A DNA stretch of 64,000 bases from Schistosoma haematobium (GCF_000699445.3 NC_067196.1:42561806-42625805); one strand, 5' to 3'. Numbered from the stretch's first letter, positions 28,816-43,737 are shown. The notes: generated by a model from the letters alone, not told the origin. A program made the numbers and translations.

Positions 28816-29322
28816 ATAATGACAATAATTGTAATGATAATAATCTGAATCAATTGTTTGTTTTTCAAAGCGAGAAAGGTAATTTCCATAGGCATAAAAA
28901 GTTCATCAATTTGTGTGTGGGCTGTGATACTGCCCGGGTGCCAAAACCGAAGCAGGTGGTTATCTTAGGGGGCCACACCCCGAGCCTTTGACCTAAAGGT
29001 CTAACCCACAAGGCAGTGGAGCATCGTAAGGAGATGCAGTCTCATGGTAGCCGGTGACCAACGATTGGTTCATACTCCATTTGTTCCCGCAGGATACTGG
29101 AGCCCATGTGCACCATTGGTTTGGAATCCGGTTAAAGCGCCAGACATTCGCTTTTCGTCCTCTCATTTTCGTAAACAACACCCCCGCCACGAGAAGGCAA
29201 TGAGTAGGACTTCCCTGGCAGAGGCTGTATACGCGTGGCCATGTGAGAGCATTTCGAGAGGGAGAGCGGACTCTCCCCACTCTCTGCAGTACCAGGGCAT
29301 TCAGGGGGCATATGAATCTGTA

Positions 29323-31535
29323 ATAAATGCAAAGCTTCCATATACACATGTTTAACTTCATGGAAGTTTGCCATTCCTCTCTTCATCCCTATACTTAAAA
29401 AAGACATCAGATGACTGTATAATTACAAGTGATAGGTATTATTCATTCCTGTTGAAATGTCCTATAAAATACACATTTAAATTGAGTTTCGTTCTCTGAG
29501 CAGAATCACTTAAACATGTTGATCTGTGGCCTGTATCTGGCATTTGTTTGAAGAACAAGCTAACGAAAATATCCTTGAAGAAAATAAAGTTATTACCTTG
29601 ATGAAACTCCGTCTTTTTGTGACATCCTCCCATTTTCAAATAACGAGAAGTACGTTCATGTCATACGACTTTGAAGTAATGGAGCAGATCTGCTGCTTAT
29701 TTATATGATATCGGTGGAGTTTCGTTCCCTCAGCTGGATCGTCTTATCAACTACCTGAGCTACAAATCTTCTACAACATCTGAATATGCACATCTAATAT
29801 TCTTACGTTAATCAATTTAATTTTTTTAACTAAGAAATGTTGTATAGAAATTTTATTTAATGTACTTAAATAAGTCAGACTGCACAGTTCGAAACTTGAT
29901 TCAAAATTTGTAACAAAAACCGATAGTAAGGTTTGAAAATACTTAAAGAAATATCTAATTATCAAAGGATTTTATTACATTGTTCAAGTCATGTGTATCA
30001 GTTAAATAAATAACAATATGAATGATCAATACAAACCAAGCGGCTCAATATTTTCAAAGAATTGTACAATGAAAAAATGATTAAATGCCTAATTTCGACA
30101 TAATTTGCCCAGTAGTCCTGAATAAACAGGTGGTTTTTGAAGACAAGTTTGATCAAATGCTTGCAGCTTACGAATATTCCTTATTCCTAGCGATCATTCT
30201 CCACAGACATAGTGGAGCAGAAAGACCTGTAATAAAGAATACTAACTGACTGATAGACGTACATTTCACCTACTTCATATAGATCCAAACCGACAGAAGT
30301 CAAGCGAGCATTCTGAGGTCGTGCCGTGATTTTGGTCGCTCGCTAACTTAGCAGAACTGGTAAAAATGTTAAGATAATTGAAATGATCAATACACTCACT
30401 TTTTATTATTAGTCTAGGCATTGATCTACGTCAGTAATGAAGCAACATTTCGGATCCAAAAGGGGAGAGACCTATCTCAAATATGTTCACATTTTGTGAA
30501 AGACATTACAGAATTCTATATTCTGTCAGTTTTCGTCAAACAGGATGACATTATCTGCTTGTCCCAACTGACGGCTTTGAAATTCATAACAAATTCATCT
30601 TATTACCATTATTGGATAATAACACCAAGATATATACTTACGTTTTCAAGTAATGTGTCGACAGAATGCCATTTATCCTGACAGTAACGTAAAACTAATA
30701 ATTTTCGTCATTTCTTCTATTGTGAGTGTATAGAAACAAATAATGGAAACAATCGTAGTGAAAATTATGGTCATTTATCGGTTATAATATCACATGATTT
30801 ATTTTTTTTTAAAACTTAACCACTATCAAAATCAATCTGTGTATTTAGAAAAAACAAAGTATGTCTAAATACTGACATGCTCACAACACAGTCTAAAACT
30901 TAAAATCGGACAATTTTATTGCCATGGTCATAAAAGTATAGCGTTTCTACGCTGTTCACATGAAGGAGCATTTGACAGTAGACAGAAGTTTTATGAAAAT
31001 AGAGCTCAACTATTGCTAAGTTCACTCACTAAATAAGGAATTTTTATGTCTTCAGTGGAAATAGCCAGAAATATTGAACTGAGGTTTCCAAGAAAAAATA
31101 AATAAGAAAAGTAGTTTGATTCAATCGACGTGAATCTCGTTATGAAATAAAAAAAGCGTGTTATAAATACATAAAATGAAGATGGAATGGCGGTATGGAT
31201 AGCAAATTTACCATATATCCAGCTAGATTTCCTGTCAAAATCATTTTTGATATTTCCACTTATGTGTTAAAAGTCTATCTGTTATTTTTTGATGTTAACC
31301 ATTTACTTTCAGTCCAAAGTGAACAGTTGAATTACATATAAATCTATGTTGTCAAAGTTATATTTAAAACCGAACCATTAATCTCGCTGTAACTTCTGGT
31401 ATATCTTTTAGATAGAATGATTCATCTGTTGGTTTATGTACTTAATTTCGTCTTTACTGACGAGTGAGATTGATACTACCTGGTGAGCTACGTAGATAGC
31501 CGTTTCCTTAAAAGATATTCGTTAGACATTTTTCT
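29323..31535. other. Noncoding
   Basis: Mostly AT-rich. A slightly GC-richer patch at 30280-30360 is unidentified. Confidence 0.4.
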
Positions 31536-31539
31536 TCAT

Positions 31540-31937
31540 TTTCACACGCTGTGTAGCACGCCAACATGCAGACCCACTTCAATCAAACCTAAATGTCAGA
31601 AGAAAAACTAAACATTATCTATGAAATAAACTGTTCCAATTGCAAGAAACACTACGTTGGACAAAGTGGACGCCCCCTTCATCTTCGTCTGCAGAAACAT
31701 CAACTAATGGTCAAACGCTATGATGTATCTTCGATTGTTTCATTACATGTAAACAATTATAGACAAACATTCGACTGAAAAAAACTTTGAAATCTTGGAT
31801 AAAGGGAATACTAAAAACACCAAAGATTTTTTAGGACCTTGGCACTCAGGTCAATTAGCAGTGAATAAACATATCGAAGTCGATCTCATTTATCAACCAA
31901 TCAGAAAAATCATGGACAACTGTAGAACAAAGAATTA
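31540..31937 (+). pseudogene. Penelope-like GIY-YIG endonuclease remnant
   Basis: Plus-strand frame: CVARQHADPLQSN, then NIIYEINCSNCKKHYVGQSG (the GIY-YIG region, with HYVGQSGR in place of Y.G.T.R.) and LHLRLQKHQ. After a one-base frameshift near 31775 it continues as FEILDKGNTKNTKDFLG, PWHSGQLAVNKHIEVDLIYQ to a stop at 31937. The order and the HIEVDLIY end are typical of PLE endonucleases. The RT domain upstream is missing, consistent with 5' truncation. Confidence 0.8.
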
Positions 31938-33126
31938 AATCAAAGAGAGATACAATCAAAATAAAGATACACCCAGTGACAGTTCAAAGATAAACAATAG
32001 CCAAATACGATGACGGTTGACAGAACAAGCTGTGAGTCATATGTAGAGAAATTTGAACATGTCACTTCTACCTAAAGTTTGTGATGATGATGTTGCTCAA
32101 AAGAACAATAATAGCTCCACGACTAAATCATGCAGTTCAGAGAACCGAACTCTAACGAAATCATTCACCTGAGCTACAAATATTTTACACCATCTGGATA
32201 ATGATGATAAAGTTTAGTTTATGAGCATATTGTTAATTATCACAAAAGTGGTCACAAGAGTTAAATTGTATTTCAAAATATAATGGTCAATAATCCAAGG
32301 CTCAAAATATCCCTATTGGTTTATGTTTTGTAATATAGACATCAGTGTTTCAAGTTATATTTATTCATGAATATTCTAAACAGCCATTAGATGTTGTGTT
32401 CACAGAATACGTAACTGACTTGGTACTTGTTGCTGGAAATTGTGAATCGGATGAAGCAGGTGAGAGCATGAAGACAGAAAACTGAGTTTTATTAAATAGC
32501 TAAACTAAATCAATAAATCTGAATACATGAATTTTTAGTTATTTTTTTATTATTAATTGACATCCAGATTTGCACAAATTGGACTGAATAGTATTTCACA
32601 TCACTAATCCAGTAACTTACTATGTGAACACTAAAAAATATCGAATAATTATATGTCTATAAGCAACAAGTAGTTTGTTAACTACATTATATAATTACTC
32701 TTTCTTATAACGTAATTTTATGTCCCAGACGACCGGGGGAAGGAATTCATATCATGTGTTACTCGCAATACAAACAACTAAGTTCTTTCTCACCATATCA
32801 TTAATTCATAGTCTCTCACGGTTTTCGATTTCTTTATTGATTAATCTTTAAAATGGAGTTTGTAATGGCTCCAAATTTTAGTCTACATTACAGGAAATGT
32901 TTTGCAGCCCATAATGTTCGTAATATACCTAATTTTCTTCTTTTTTGTCGAATCTATAAAGCTGTGTTGAAATGTTCTTCCGTATTGTGTATTTAGTATA
33001 CGATATTTCTGGGAATAACCAAAAGAATATCTAGGGAAAAATAATGTCAACTGTCATAATTTTTCTCATCCAATTAACATATAACATGATCAAGTGTCTA
33101 GAGCATCACCAAGTTTGATCCGACTC
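31938..33126. other. Noncoding
   Basis: Possible PLE 3' flank at the start; nothing else recognised. Confidence 0.4.
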
Positions 33127-33139
33127 GAACCTTCTTAGA

Positions 33140-33230
33140 TTAAATGTTTTTCACTCTTGCAAGACGCGACAGCTCATCTATTACTGAGTCTGTTATGGAG
33201 TTCATAAGTTGATTTGACCTATATATTTTA
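33140..33230 (-). CDS. Weak candidate: short coding-like segment
   Basis: On the minus strand, after a possible acceptor (ATATATAG), the frame reads SNQLMNSITDSVIDELSR then LARVKNI and stops. It is charged and amphipathic and more GC-rich than its surroundings. It could be a terminal exon or a scrap of a mobile element (a frame shift extends it into LRRFESDQTW). No family recognised. Confidence 0.2.
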
Positions 33231-33360
33231 GGTTTGAGTATAGTGTATACTTGCATAAAAGCAATTACAGAAATAGAACCTATGTTTAAATGTATGTTAT
33301 GCATTGCATAGTTTCCTGGTCTGTATGTTTTAGGTGTCCATGTAATATGCACTTGCTAAT

Positions 33361-34717
33361 ACAAATAAACTGGAGATCATCTTACTTATTTAATAGTAAC
33401 GAATTCTAACTAACTCATCATTTGGGATTTCTTAACAGTGTGGTTCCCCATTAAAAACATAAATTGCCCCATTTTTGTGTGCTGCTAAACTAAAAAGAAT
33501 TATCTAGATAAGTCAATTGTCTTTCAAGAAGGCTCCACTAACTTTTATAACTGAAACACGTACTGCCAAACAAAGTAATTCACTCTCAATATGAAATTTA
33601 AAATCACTGCCCATGTAAGAAAAAAATTAACAATGACAACAGTATAAAACTAAAAAATGAGATATTTCAAGAATAATCAAATGGTCAAACCAAAATGTTC
33701 CGCAAATGATTGATAAGATCATTTTTAATATCTCTACAAAACAACAAAACAGACATAGCATTATCAAGCTAATGTTGATCTGACCGTAATGAACTAAATA
33801 TAAGTAAGAAGTACGATATCCTTATATTTTTTGCAATTCAGAATAAAACAATATGGAATATAAATGTCGGATAGACAAATTGGTAAATCAAAAATGTTTC
33901 TATGTTACTACACACTTACACATCAAAATGGTAATAAATTGAATTCCATAAACTTTATATTAACATTACTTAATAGTAATAGATACAAATCATATTAAAA
34001 TGGGATAATTCTACTGATAACATCTGATCTGCATTCATATACCTTTATTAGTATTGTATATAAGTTTTGTTTGTATTGATTGTAGTTAATTACTTTTAGT
34101 AAAGACCTTGATTGGTAAAAAGATCGTTTTTATTAATTAATCAACATATAAAAGGATATATTTTAGGCTTCCATTAAATCGAATCACTTAATATTAGAAA
34201 AGTTTTGTTTGATTGATAAAGATAGTTACATTACACAAAACATTGTATGTGCAAATGGCTGATTTTCTCACAATTGTTGATCATTGAGTGGTGATCAATG
34301 TCATATGTGTCAAGTTTTTTTAGTGCAGATCGAATGCTATCGACCAAGTTGCAATGTTGCCACTAGTGTAGATGACTCGACATTGCATGCCCAGGACCAG
34401 GGTTTCCTGTTGACTGCCTCCAACCACCATCTTATCTCGACTGATTTCCTGCTTTATATAGAGTTTGATGATATACATGTTCCATAGCCAAAATGTTTGT
34501 GTATTCAGTCTATATCTGTCTATAACAAACAATGAACTGGTAAGAAAAAATGATCTAAATGTATTTATGAGCTCTCGCTCTCAGAAAATATCCCTTATTT
34601 TGTGATCATTAAACGATCTGAGTCGTCACTAGTTTGTGGTTGACTCTAAAACTCAAAATTTAATTTATTTAAAATATGAATATTTGACATTTTTCAATGT
34701 AAACAAACTTTTTTCCC
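33361..34717. other. Noncoding
   Basis: AT-rich; a GC-richer patch at 34310-34440 on either strand shows no recognised motif and may be an old repeat. Confidence 0.35.
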
Positions 34718-35173
34718 AGAAATACTTACTAACTTACTTACACCTGTTACTCCTAATGGAGCATAGGCCGCAGACCAGCATTCTCCAACTCACTCTATTC
34801 TGGGCCTTTTTTTCTAGCTCCATCCAATTCTTGCTCATTTTTCCTATGTCTATCTCCATTTCTCGGCATAATGTGTTCTTTGGTCTTCCGCTTTTCCTTT
34901 GACCTTGAGGATTTCATGTGAGGGCTGGCCTTGTGATGCAGTTGAGTGCTTTCTTCACTGTGTTCTATTCGCTTCCAGCGCTTCTTCATGATTTCTTTCT
35001 CCACTGGGATCTGGTTTGTTCTCTCCCACAGCAGGTTGTTGCTAATAGTGTCTGGCCAACGGATCCGAAGTATTTTGCATAGACAGCTGTTAATAAACAC
35101 CTGTATCTTCTGAATGATGGCTTTCGTAGTTCTCCAGATTTATGCCCCATACAGTAGAACTTTCTTAGAAATA
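34718..35173 (-). mobile_element. 5'-truncated RTE tail with 7-bp TSD
   Basis: AGAAATA at 34718-34724 and 35167-35173 flanks 34725-35166. The minus strand carries the C-terminal end of the RT protein ([30 protein letters not shown]) and a tail of TAAG repeats, as in the copy at 37848-40130. The 5' truncation is normal for this class of element. Confidence 0.85.
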
Positions 35174-36294
35174 TTTGTATACAAATAGATATCTGTCAAC
35201 TGAATATTCAGTACATCATAGATTATTAATTCTTGATTTCCTCCGAGTTAGTTTTATTTATATAAATATAAATTTCAACTATCCAATAAACATAGCATTT
35301 TCATAACGAATATGCTCTATATAATGATAATTGTTTGTTATCATTCAGTTAATATTCATCTATGTCATAAGAAGACGAATCATTTGTATAGAATTAATGG
35401 ATAGATTGAAATTTTGTTTAGTCTAAAATATGAATTACACATTTATAATAAAGTTTTAAAAAGTATCTAATTCATTTGAAAACGATAAACAAATCGCAAT
35501 TACTGAGTTATATTTTATTCCCAAAATATTAGGTTCTCAACATTTGTATCTACAATCAAAGGATCAACAACAACAACAACAACGAAATAAAGAAGTTTTA
35601 TCTGAAATAATCTAAAGTTGAATAAAGATCTTGAAATGTGTTTTTTTTTTTCAAAATGATTAATTCAATGGAAACATTTTGTGAATTTAACAGAACTATT
35701 AATGAGAAATTTTGAACATTAAGTGTACTAGATAATGAAATAGAAATGTATAACATTTTGACCATCTCTTAAATAGTTACATGACGTTTGTTTAGTGTAG
35801 TGAATAATAACTAAATAAAACTTTTCTTTTTAGACTTTAACAGTTGTGAACAATTTATTTCATTTAGTAACTAATTGATAATATGAAACTATATGAGAAC
35901 TCAACGTTTATTGGACTATAAAAAATATCTACCATTAGTGAGTAACACTTGATATAATGGCGTTTAATAAGATATACCAGTGATAATCACTTAGGAATAG
36001 TTATGGGCAATATGAAATATGGTTTCTGAATGTATTATTAACCTGAAGTACCTTCAGAACATTTTTTTACAATGACTAGATATTCAGTGTAAAAATGATC
36101 GTCGATATACATCATAACCTTGTAAATAGGCGCGATTAGTTTCAGAAGGCCAGATATCTATGTACAGAGCAAAACGCAAACAAATGTTTCATTAAATCCC
36201 AGTCCAATTTATTCCAACTTCATATAGGTCATTCAAATACCATTTTTTTATGTTTGTTCTATAGAGATAAACTCATATAATAAATAACAAATGC
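35174..36294. other. Noncoding
   Basis: AT-rich with a short CAA tract (35566-35583). Confidence 0.4.
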
Positions 36295-36507
36295 AAATCT
36301 TTATATTAATTTAATAGGTGAATTTATGAGTCAATTAAAGCTAGACCATCATGGAAAACCTGGAAGCACTGGACTGCCGTTTCGTTCTAGTATGAAACTC
36401 CTCAGCAGTGCGCATCCACGATCCTGCTCGAAGGATTCCACTCATTATTTCAATTGTTAAATTAATATAAGATCCACAAAACCTCTTTCTGATTAAAATC
36501 TTTATAT
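36295..36507. mobile_element. Head-to-head SINE pair with perfect 12-bp shared TSD
   Basis: AAATCTTTATAT at 36295-36306 and 36496-36507 brackets 36307-36495. The left part is a minus-strand SINE from tail through hammerhead (CTGAGGA, stem II GTTT/GAAC still paired, GAAA) to about 36438. The right part (36439-36495) is a plus-strand SINE tail ending CCACAAAACCTC, TTTCTGATT. Both 3' tails point outward, and no TSD separates the two halves. Confidence 0.85.
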
Positions 36508-36789
36508 GCATCAAATAAACTATTAGAAGACAATTTCTAGCTAATAAACAAGTTATATTTTGTCAGATGAAATATTCTCTCCAAAATGTCTACTGTAATT
36601 TTGAAATGTTTATTTTAAAACCATCAGTTGGAAATTGTTTATGAACTTTATTTATTTGATTTAAATAAACAATACAAAATATATCAAATTCATAGTAAAA
36701 TAAAAATATCTGAAACATTGATGATAGTACATTTTAATATAACTTTATTTCGATATTTTTATATTTGTTTTTATATAATACTTTAATAT

Positions 36790-36935
36790 TTGAATTCATG
36801 ATTCAATAAGAGCTGGACCACAATGGAAAACTTTGAAGCACTGAGCGTCCGTTTCGTCCTAGTATCAGACTTCTCAGCAGTGCATATCCATGATCCTGCC
36901 GGCGGGATTCGAACCCAGGATCTAATAATCTGTAT
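36790..36935 (-). mobile_element. Truncated SINE copy
   Basis: A minus-strand tail to tRNA-like B box (GGATTCGAACCCAGGATC on the plus strand). The hammerhead core is mutated (CTGAGAA) and the cleavage triplet is changed. Confidence 0.75.
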
Positions 36936-36993
36936 TCATATGGACTCTGCGCAGAAATACACAAGTTACGTGTAGATGAAATATTAAATATTT

Positions 36994-36998
<5 letters not shown>

Positions 36999-37028
<30 letters not shown>
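36999..37028. repeat. AT dinucleotide microsatellite
   Basis: About 15 uninterrupted AT units. Confidence 0.95.
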
Positions 37029-37030
<2 letters not shown>

Positions 37031-37837
37031 CAGCAAATAAATATTTATATAAAATGATATCTTGAATATCATAAAGTTTGTCACTTGTTCAGTCAGCGAT
37101 CACAAGAATAAATCAAGTGAATTAGTGTCTAAACAATTGCTTAAGTAATCAGAACTTAAGTCTGTTGTGATACCAAAATAAAACAGATTCGGAAAACAAC
37201 GAAACAAATAATGAAAGTTAACTGAACAGCGTTTCCTTGAAGACACATATATTACTCAGTGGTTCATAGTAATATAAACTTTCTCATCACCAATCAAAAT
37301 GGAAATTTTTCCTTTTATGTGATTTTGGTTCTTTTTTCAGTTCCATTTTCAAGCTAACTTCAATATGTTATACACACAAAAATGTCAATCTTAATCAATT
37401 TGACTATTGATAAAAATAAACTACAAGTGAGCAGAGTACTTAAGTGCTACGTGAATAAGAATGAAAGCATCAAAAATGTATAGGCAAAGCAGTACATTAT
37501 CAATTAATATAACAGAGAACAACCCTAACTAAAGAATGAACTACAAGTTAATATACAGAAAATGGTTTATTTCATAGAGCTTTATTGTTGGTGTTTTACC
37601 ACACAAAAAAACTAAAGTGTCTACAAATCAATTTGAATGATGTACTTGATTTAAACAGAACCTAGTAGAATTCTGTCGGTTTATTCAAGCTGATTTCTGA
37701 ATTTAACACTCACTGAAAATCCTATATTTAACATTCTTATTTCATTACAGGTTTCCATGTATTCAATTTATTATTCATGTCATTTATACATATTACTATC
37801 TATTTTTAATAGTTCTTCATTATAGATCATACTATAT
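37029..37837. other. Noncoding
   Basis: AT-rich, nothing recognised. Confidence 0.4.
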
Positions 37838-40140
<2,303 letters not shown>

Positions 40141-40257
40141 GCTATGCGTTCTACGTCTTTCTGTACACACTTTTGTTGATAGTGATACTTGATTAGTGTA
40201 TTATCAAACGAGATTTTTCTAAATACATTGTCATTCGAAATGAATTCCCTTACATTC

Positions 40258-40314
40258 TGTCATATCCTACCGAAGATTAAATTACGAGCAACTTCTGCGA
40301 CCTATTAAAGGACC

Positions 40315-40358
<44 letters not shown>

Positions 40359-40775
40359 TTATTATATAACTAGATTGTGTATATCTGTATTCCTTTTATT
40401 ATAGGCTTCATTTTGACCTAATAATATTATTTTACGATTTACTGTTCTTAAACTATGTTTAGCTTATTGATTACAGTCCCGCACGTTTATAGCCACATTT
40501 TAGATTGATAATGTATAAATTTTATTTCCTATTTTATGGTGTGATGTGGTCTGTTTGGTTGGTACATAAACCAAGTATGTTTGAAATAAGTGATTCGCAT
40601 GGTGGAAGCTGTTATTGGCGTTCTGGACTCAACTGGTGGGGCTAGGACGAAGAAGGACGCTATGCTGCTCATACCGGTCGAACGTCATTGTTTTAGCTCA
40701 GTACAAGAGTGAGTCAGTCATATTTCGATGGGCGAATAAATCATTTAATAACTAGTCGGCCTTAAAGTCATAACA
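40258..40775 (+). mobile_element. Solo LTR-like repeat, copy 1
   Basis: Collinear with 56688-57206 for about 500 bp. It starts TGTCATATCC and ends CATAACA; the bases before (CATTC) and after (CTTTC) match at four of five positions, fitting a decayed 5-bp TSD. Shared blocks include GTGGTCTGTTTG, ATATAAACC-like TATA region, GTATGTTTGAAATAA and GTTCTGGACT. An AT microsatellite (about 40318-40356) has expanded inside it. No internal LTR-element genes lie next to it. The family is not assigned. Confidence 0.6.
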
Positions 40776-41339
40776 CTTTCTTAAAATAGTTACACATAAA
40801 TTTATATTTTATGCACGTAAATACGATTATCTATACTAATTAAAATAACATTGATCATTTATTTGAAGATTTTGATACTAATTCGTAATGTGTTATTTTC
40901 ATTCATAATGATAAAAAAATTAGGGGATTGTTTTATGAAATGCAATTAGAAGCATCCTCCTCAAAACTAGAGAATAATCCATCCAAACATTGTAGTATTC
41001 AGTAGAATATATGCAAGAATCGCACTTTCATAATACCGTATAATTACATGTCATGATTGTTTCATCATAGATGTAAATGGTCAAGCCATTATTATGGTCG
41101 CTAATAAAAGGTTTCAAAACGAAATATCAATATTTACTGAAAATGGAGCTGCATTGTTTGTTTTGATATTAAAATAGTATTGTTAAATGAGTAAATATAA
41201 TGTACACGGAATCTTTCTATATTCTGGTTCATAAATTTCCAGTGATTAACATCTTTGACGTTTTTTAGAAGTCCAGCTCAATGTTAGTGACGTTGCAATA
41301 AACATGATGTATTGGGTTATTTGACTGTGAATGTCTGTT
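40776..41339. other. Noncoding
   Basis: AT-rich, nothing recognised. Confidence 0.4.
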
Positions 41340-41500
41340 ATGCACTGAATTCGGTGGGTTCGAGTAACAATGAGAAGGTCAACACTAAAAAGCAAGCATA
41401 TCCGAGTGGTGAATCTTAAACCGGACGAAACATGCGTTCCAGGTTGGATTACTGGCTACGATACACATACGCTGAGATATATCTGTACATATTATACTGG
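41340..41500 (+). mobile_element. Degenerate Sm-alpha-like element with hammerhead trace
   Basis: Has a B-box-like GTGGGTTCGAGTAAC, then CATATCCGAG, TGGTGAATCTTAAACC, GGACGAAACATGCGTTC and a GGATTACTGGCTA end. This is the block order I recall for the schistosome Sm-alpha satellite-SINE, whose hammerhead is CTGATGA, GTCC/GGAC, GAAA, cleavage at a UH site. Here the box is GTGGTGA, so it should be inactive. It differs in sequence from the CTGAGGA family elsewhere in the window. Confidence 0.5.
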
Positions 41501-42202
41501 CAATAGTAACAGAATATATTTAGGTTTTTTATTATAAGTAAACCCAATAAATGAAGTTTTTAAACATGATTTTCGGCTGCAGTATTCTTTGTTTCTAAAT
41601 AATGATCAACTCTTGCTTTCCGAATTTTCGTAAACGTTTATTGTCTCTGTTTACCAAAGATTATTTTGGCTGTTGTGTTTCAAGATTTGATAATGACTTT
41701 ATTTACGGAAACCATGTTGGAGAAAAGTTTACTTTTCAACTTTAAATTTAAGTTATATGGAAAACTTATAGATTAGCAACATTTTGCTTATAACTATAGG
41801 AATTTCATCACACCATAATTAACTGTTTAAATGATCTCATCCCAGTACATAGATTTTATGTTTATTCCATCTTAATAACAAGATCTACAGTAATGACTGT
41901 TGAGCAAAAGTCACCTGGCTTTAAGTTTTATTAGTCGCTGTTCCAAAGTCATTCTTCGAATAACAGTAAAAATACTGAATTCTCTTATGTTGCTTATTGG
42001 CCGTTGAGTGATATTTAATGCTAGAACCTTTGTTATTAACTTTCAGGGACCATACTTTACATCTTTTTGTTTATTTAACGATTACATAAATACGTAATGA
42101 TTAATAATACATATTTATAATAAATATTTGAAACTATCAAAACCGATTAACTTCGATGGTAGTTTTGTTATTAGACAGCTGCTACAGAAAATTTGTTAAC
42201 AT
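41501..42202. other. Noncoding
   Basis: AT-rich, nothing recognised. Confidence 0.4.
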
Positions 42203-42531
42203 TGTTAGGACAACGTCGAGAATTATGACGAAGCCCTCAAAGGTTTTAAAGGTGCCGAGGACATTTCATCCAATCAGAACATGATAGAGCTTTCTAGAAT
42301 ATCAACGTGGTATGCTGCGATTGGACTGTAGCATAACTTACCTCCTAGAAGATTGGCTGAATTGTAATGATACTTATAGATACACATGTTTTTCTGTACA
42401 CTTTTGAATTTTATCCAATAATCACTTCTCTCGCTTCTTCTGTCTTCTGATTTGCAACTGTGGGGTTCTACACATTCAAATGCCGTTAGTTGTATGTCGT
42501 AGTCTGCTGTAACCAAGTAGAGGACATAACA
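42203..42531. mobile_element. Possible solo LTR, 329 bp
   Basis: Begins TGTTAGGACA and ends GGACATAACA, giving TGTTA/TAACA inverted ends. Flanks AACAT and AACAC match at four of five bases. It is more GC-rich than its surroundings and carries CCAATCAGAACATG. No second copy in the window to confirm the ends. The strand is undecided. Confidence 0.45.
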
Positions 42532-43239
42532 AACACCGAATAAACGATTTCGAGCTTCACTGAAAAATCGTTACTTCTGACTGACCTAAAGTAATATTGA
42601 GGACAATGATGGTCAGATTAAAAGGCCTGCAAACAGCACATTAAAATAAACAATTTTTTGAACTTTTTCTATTATTTGATCAGAGCAATCGAAAAACGAT
42701 CATTTTACTGAACATCTTTAAGTCAGGAATTCCTCAGTAAACTTTCTTATTTGGTGAACATATTACACTTTGACTTTTGAAACTAATAACCAAATAATGT
42801 AGAAATTCGTTAGTGATACGTTTTTACATACAACACTTTCTTCTTTTGTTTACAACATAAAAATGCCTTTGAAAAATGAAATACATGGAAATACTTCACT
42901 TAAAACAAAATGAATAGATCGAAAGAAGAAAAATGTTATGAGATTAAACAAAAAATAATAAAATATGTAGTTCCATTTTAGACAAACTACGTACAAATAG
43001 GAACGGTGTTTAAAGTTGACGTAGTTTCATCACAAGTTTACATTTTAATGATTAACGATATGTCAAGTCGTTAAGTTTTGTTTCCAGAACTACATTAAAG
43101 TTGTCATGAAAAAACCAAATAATTTAATTCAAAAACAGTTCATTTTCAAATGTAGAAAACCATCCTACTTTTCACACTAATGTCTGTCTTATCAAATGGG
43201 CGTCAAAAATCTTGTACATTTTTTTATAATTGTAAAACT
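42532..43239. other. Noncoding
   Basis: AT-rich, nothing recognised. Confidence 0.4.
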
Positions 43240-43680
43240 GGTAATAATATAAAGATTTATAGCTGAAAATTATAAAGTCAGTCAGTCAGTTACAATGTAG
43301 GACCAGGCACATACATGCATTGGTTCAAGTTGCCGTACCTCATTAGCACAACAAGACGGATACATAGAAACAGTTAACTCAGTGGTGTAATACATAAAGG
43401 AAAGATTTTATGTAAGGATATAGTGTGGTGTGTGCTATTTATATTGACATAAGTAGTAGATGATGTTAGTCGTGAACAGAATGTCTGGCAGCAGAGAGAC
43501 AAGAGGATAGAACAGTAAAGAATGGAAACAGGATGTAATTTGTATGGAAATGCAAGAACAATGAAGTCCGAGTCATTATGAGACAATTTGTGGACATTTT
43601 ACAAATTAAGCATTTACTTTATGATTGTTAGATTTTATTGACAAGTCCTGTAATTTTGCGTCAAATATATTCGATTGTCC
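43240..43680 (+). repeat. Dispersed repeat, nearly identical to 55106-55360
   Basis: From about 43422 to 43672 it matches 55108-55358 with only a few differences (for example CTATTTATA against CTACTTATA and TTGCGTC against TTGTGTC). The 43.2-43.4-kb part (GTCAGTCAGTTACAATGTAG and on) has no partner in the window. No protein coding evident. Confidence 0.85.
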
Positions 43681-43737
43681 CAACCCGTGTTCTGTTGACT
43701 ACAATAGTACAGAAAGAAAGAATTAGTTCGTAGGAAT

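Larger units (their letters stand above)
25365..29322 (-). mobile_element. Complete RTE-type (SR2-like) retrotransposon with 13-bp TSD
   Basis: ATATGAATCTGTA occurs at 25365-25377 and 29310-29322, bracketing 25378-29309 (3932 bp). On the minus strand it has a 5' UTR (29309-28655) holding an AAT microsatellite, one long coding region with AP-like endonuclease and reverse transcriptase, and a 3' UTR ending in AAAT repeats as RTE elements do. The 5' UTR and 3' tail match the small derivative at 45-566. Resemblance to the schistosome SR2 group is from memory of the family; the subfamily was not determined. The intact TSD and few lesions suggest a fairly recent insertion. Confidence 0.92.

Noticed and set aside
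28662..28991. Open frames rich in Ile or Asn.
   Set aside because: Translations of the AAT microsatellite in the RTE 5' UTR.
30280..30360. GC-richer patch considered as an exon.
   Set aside because: Stops in every frame and no motif.
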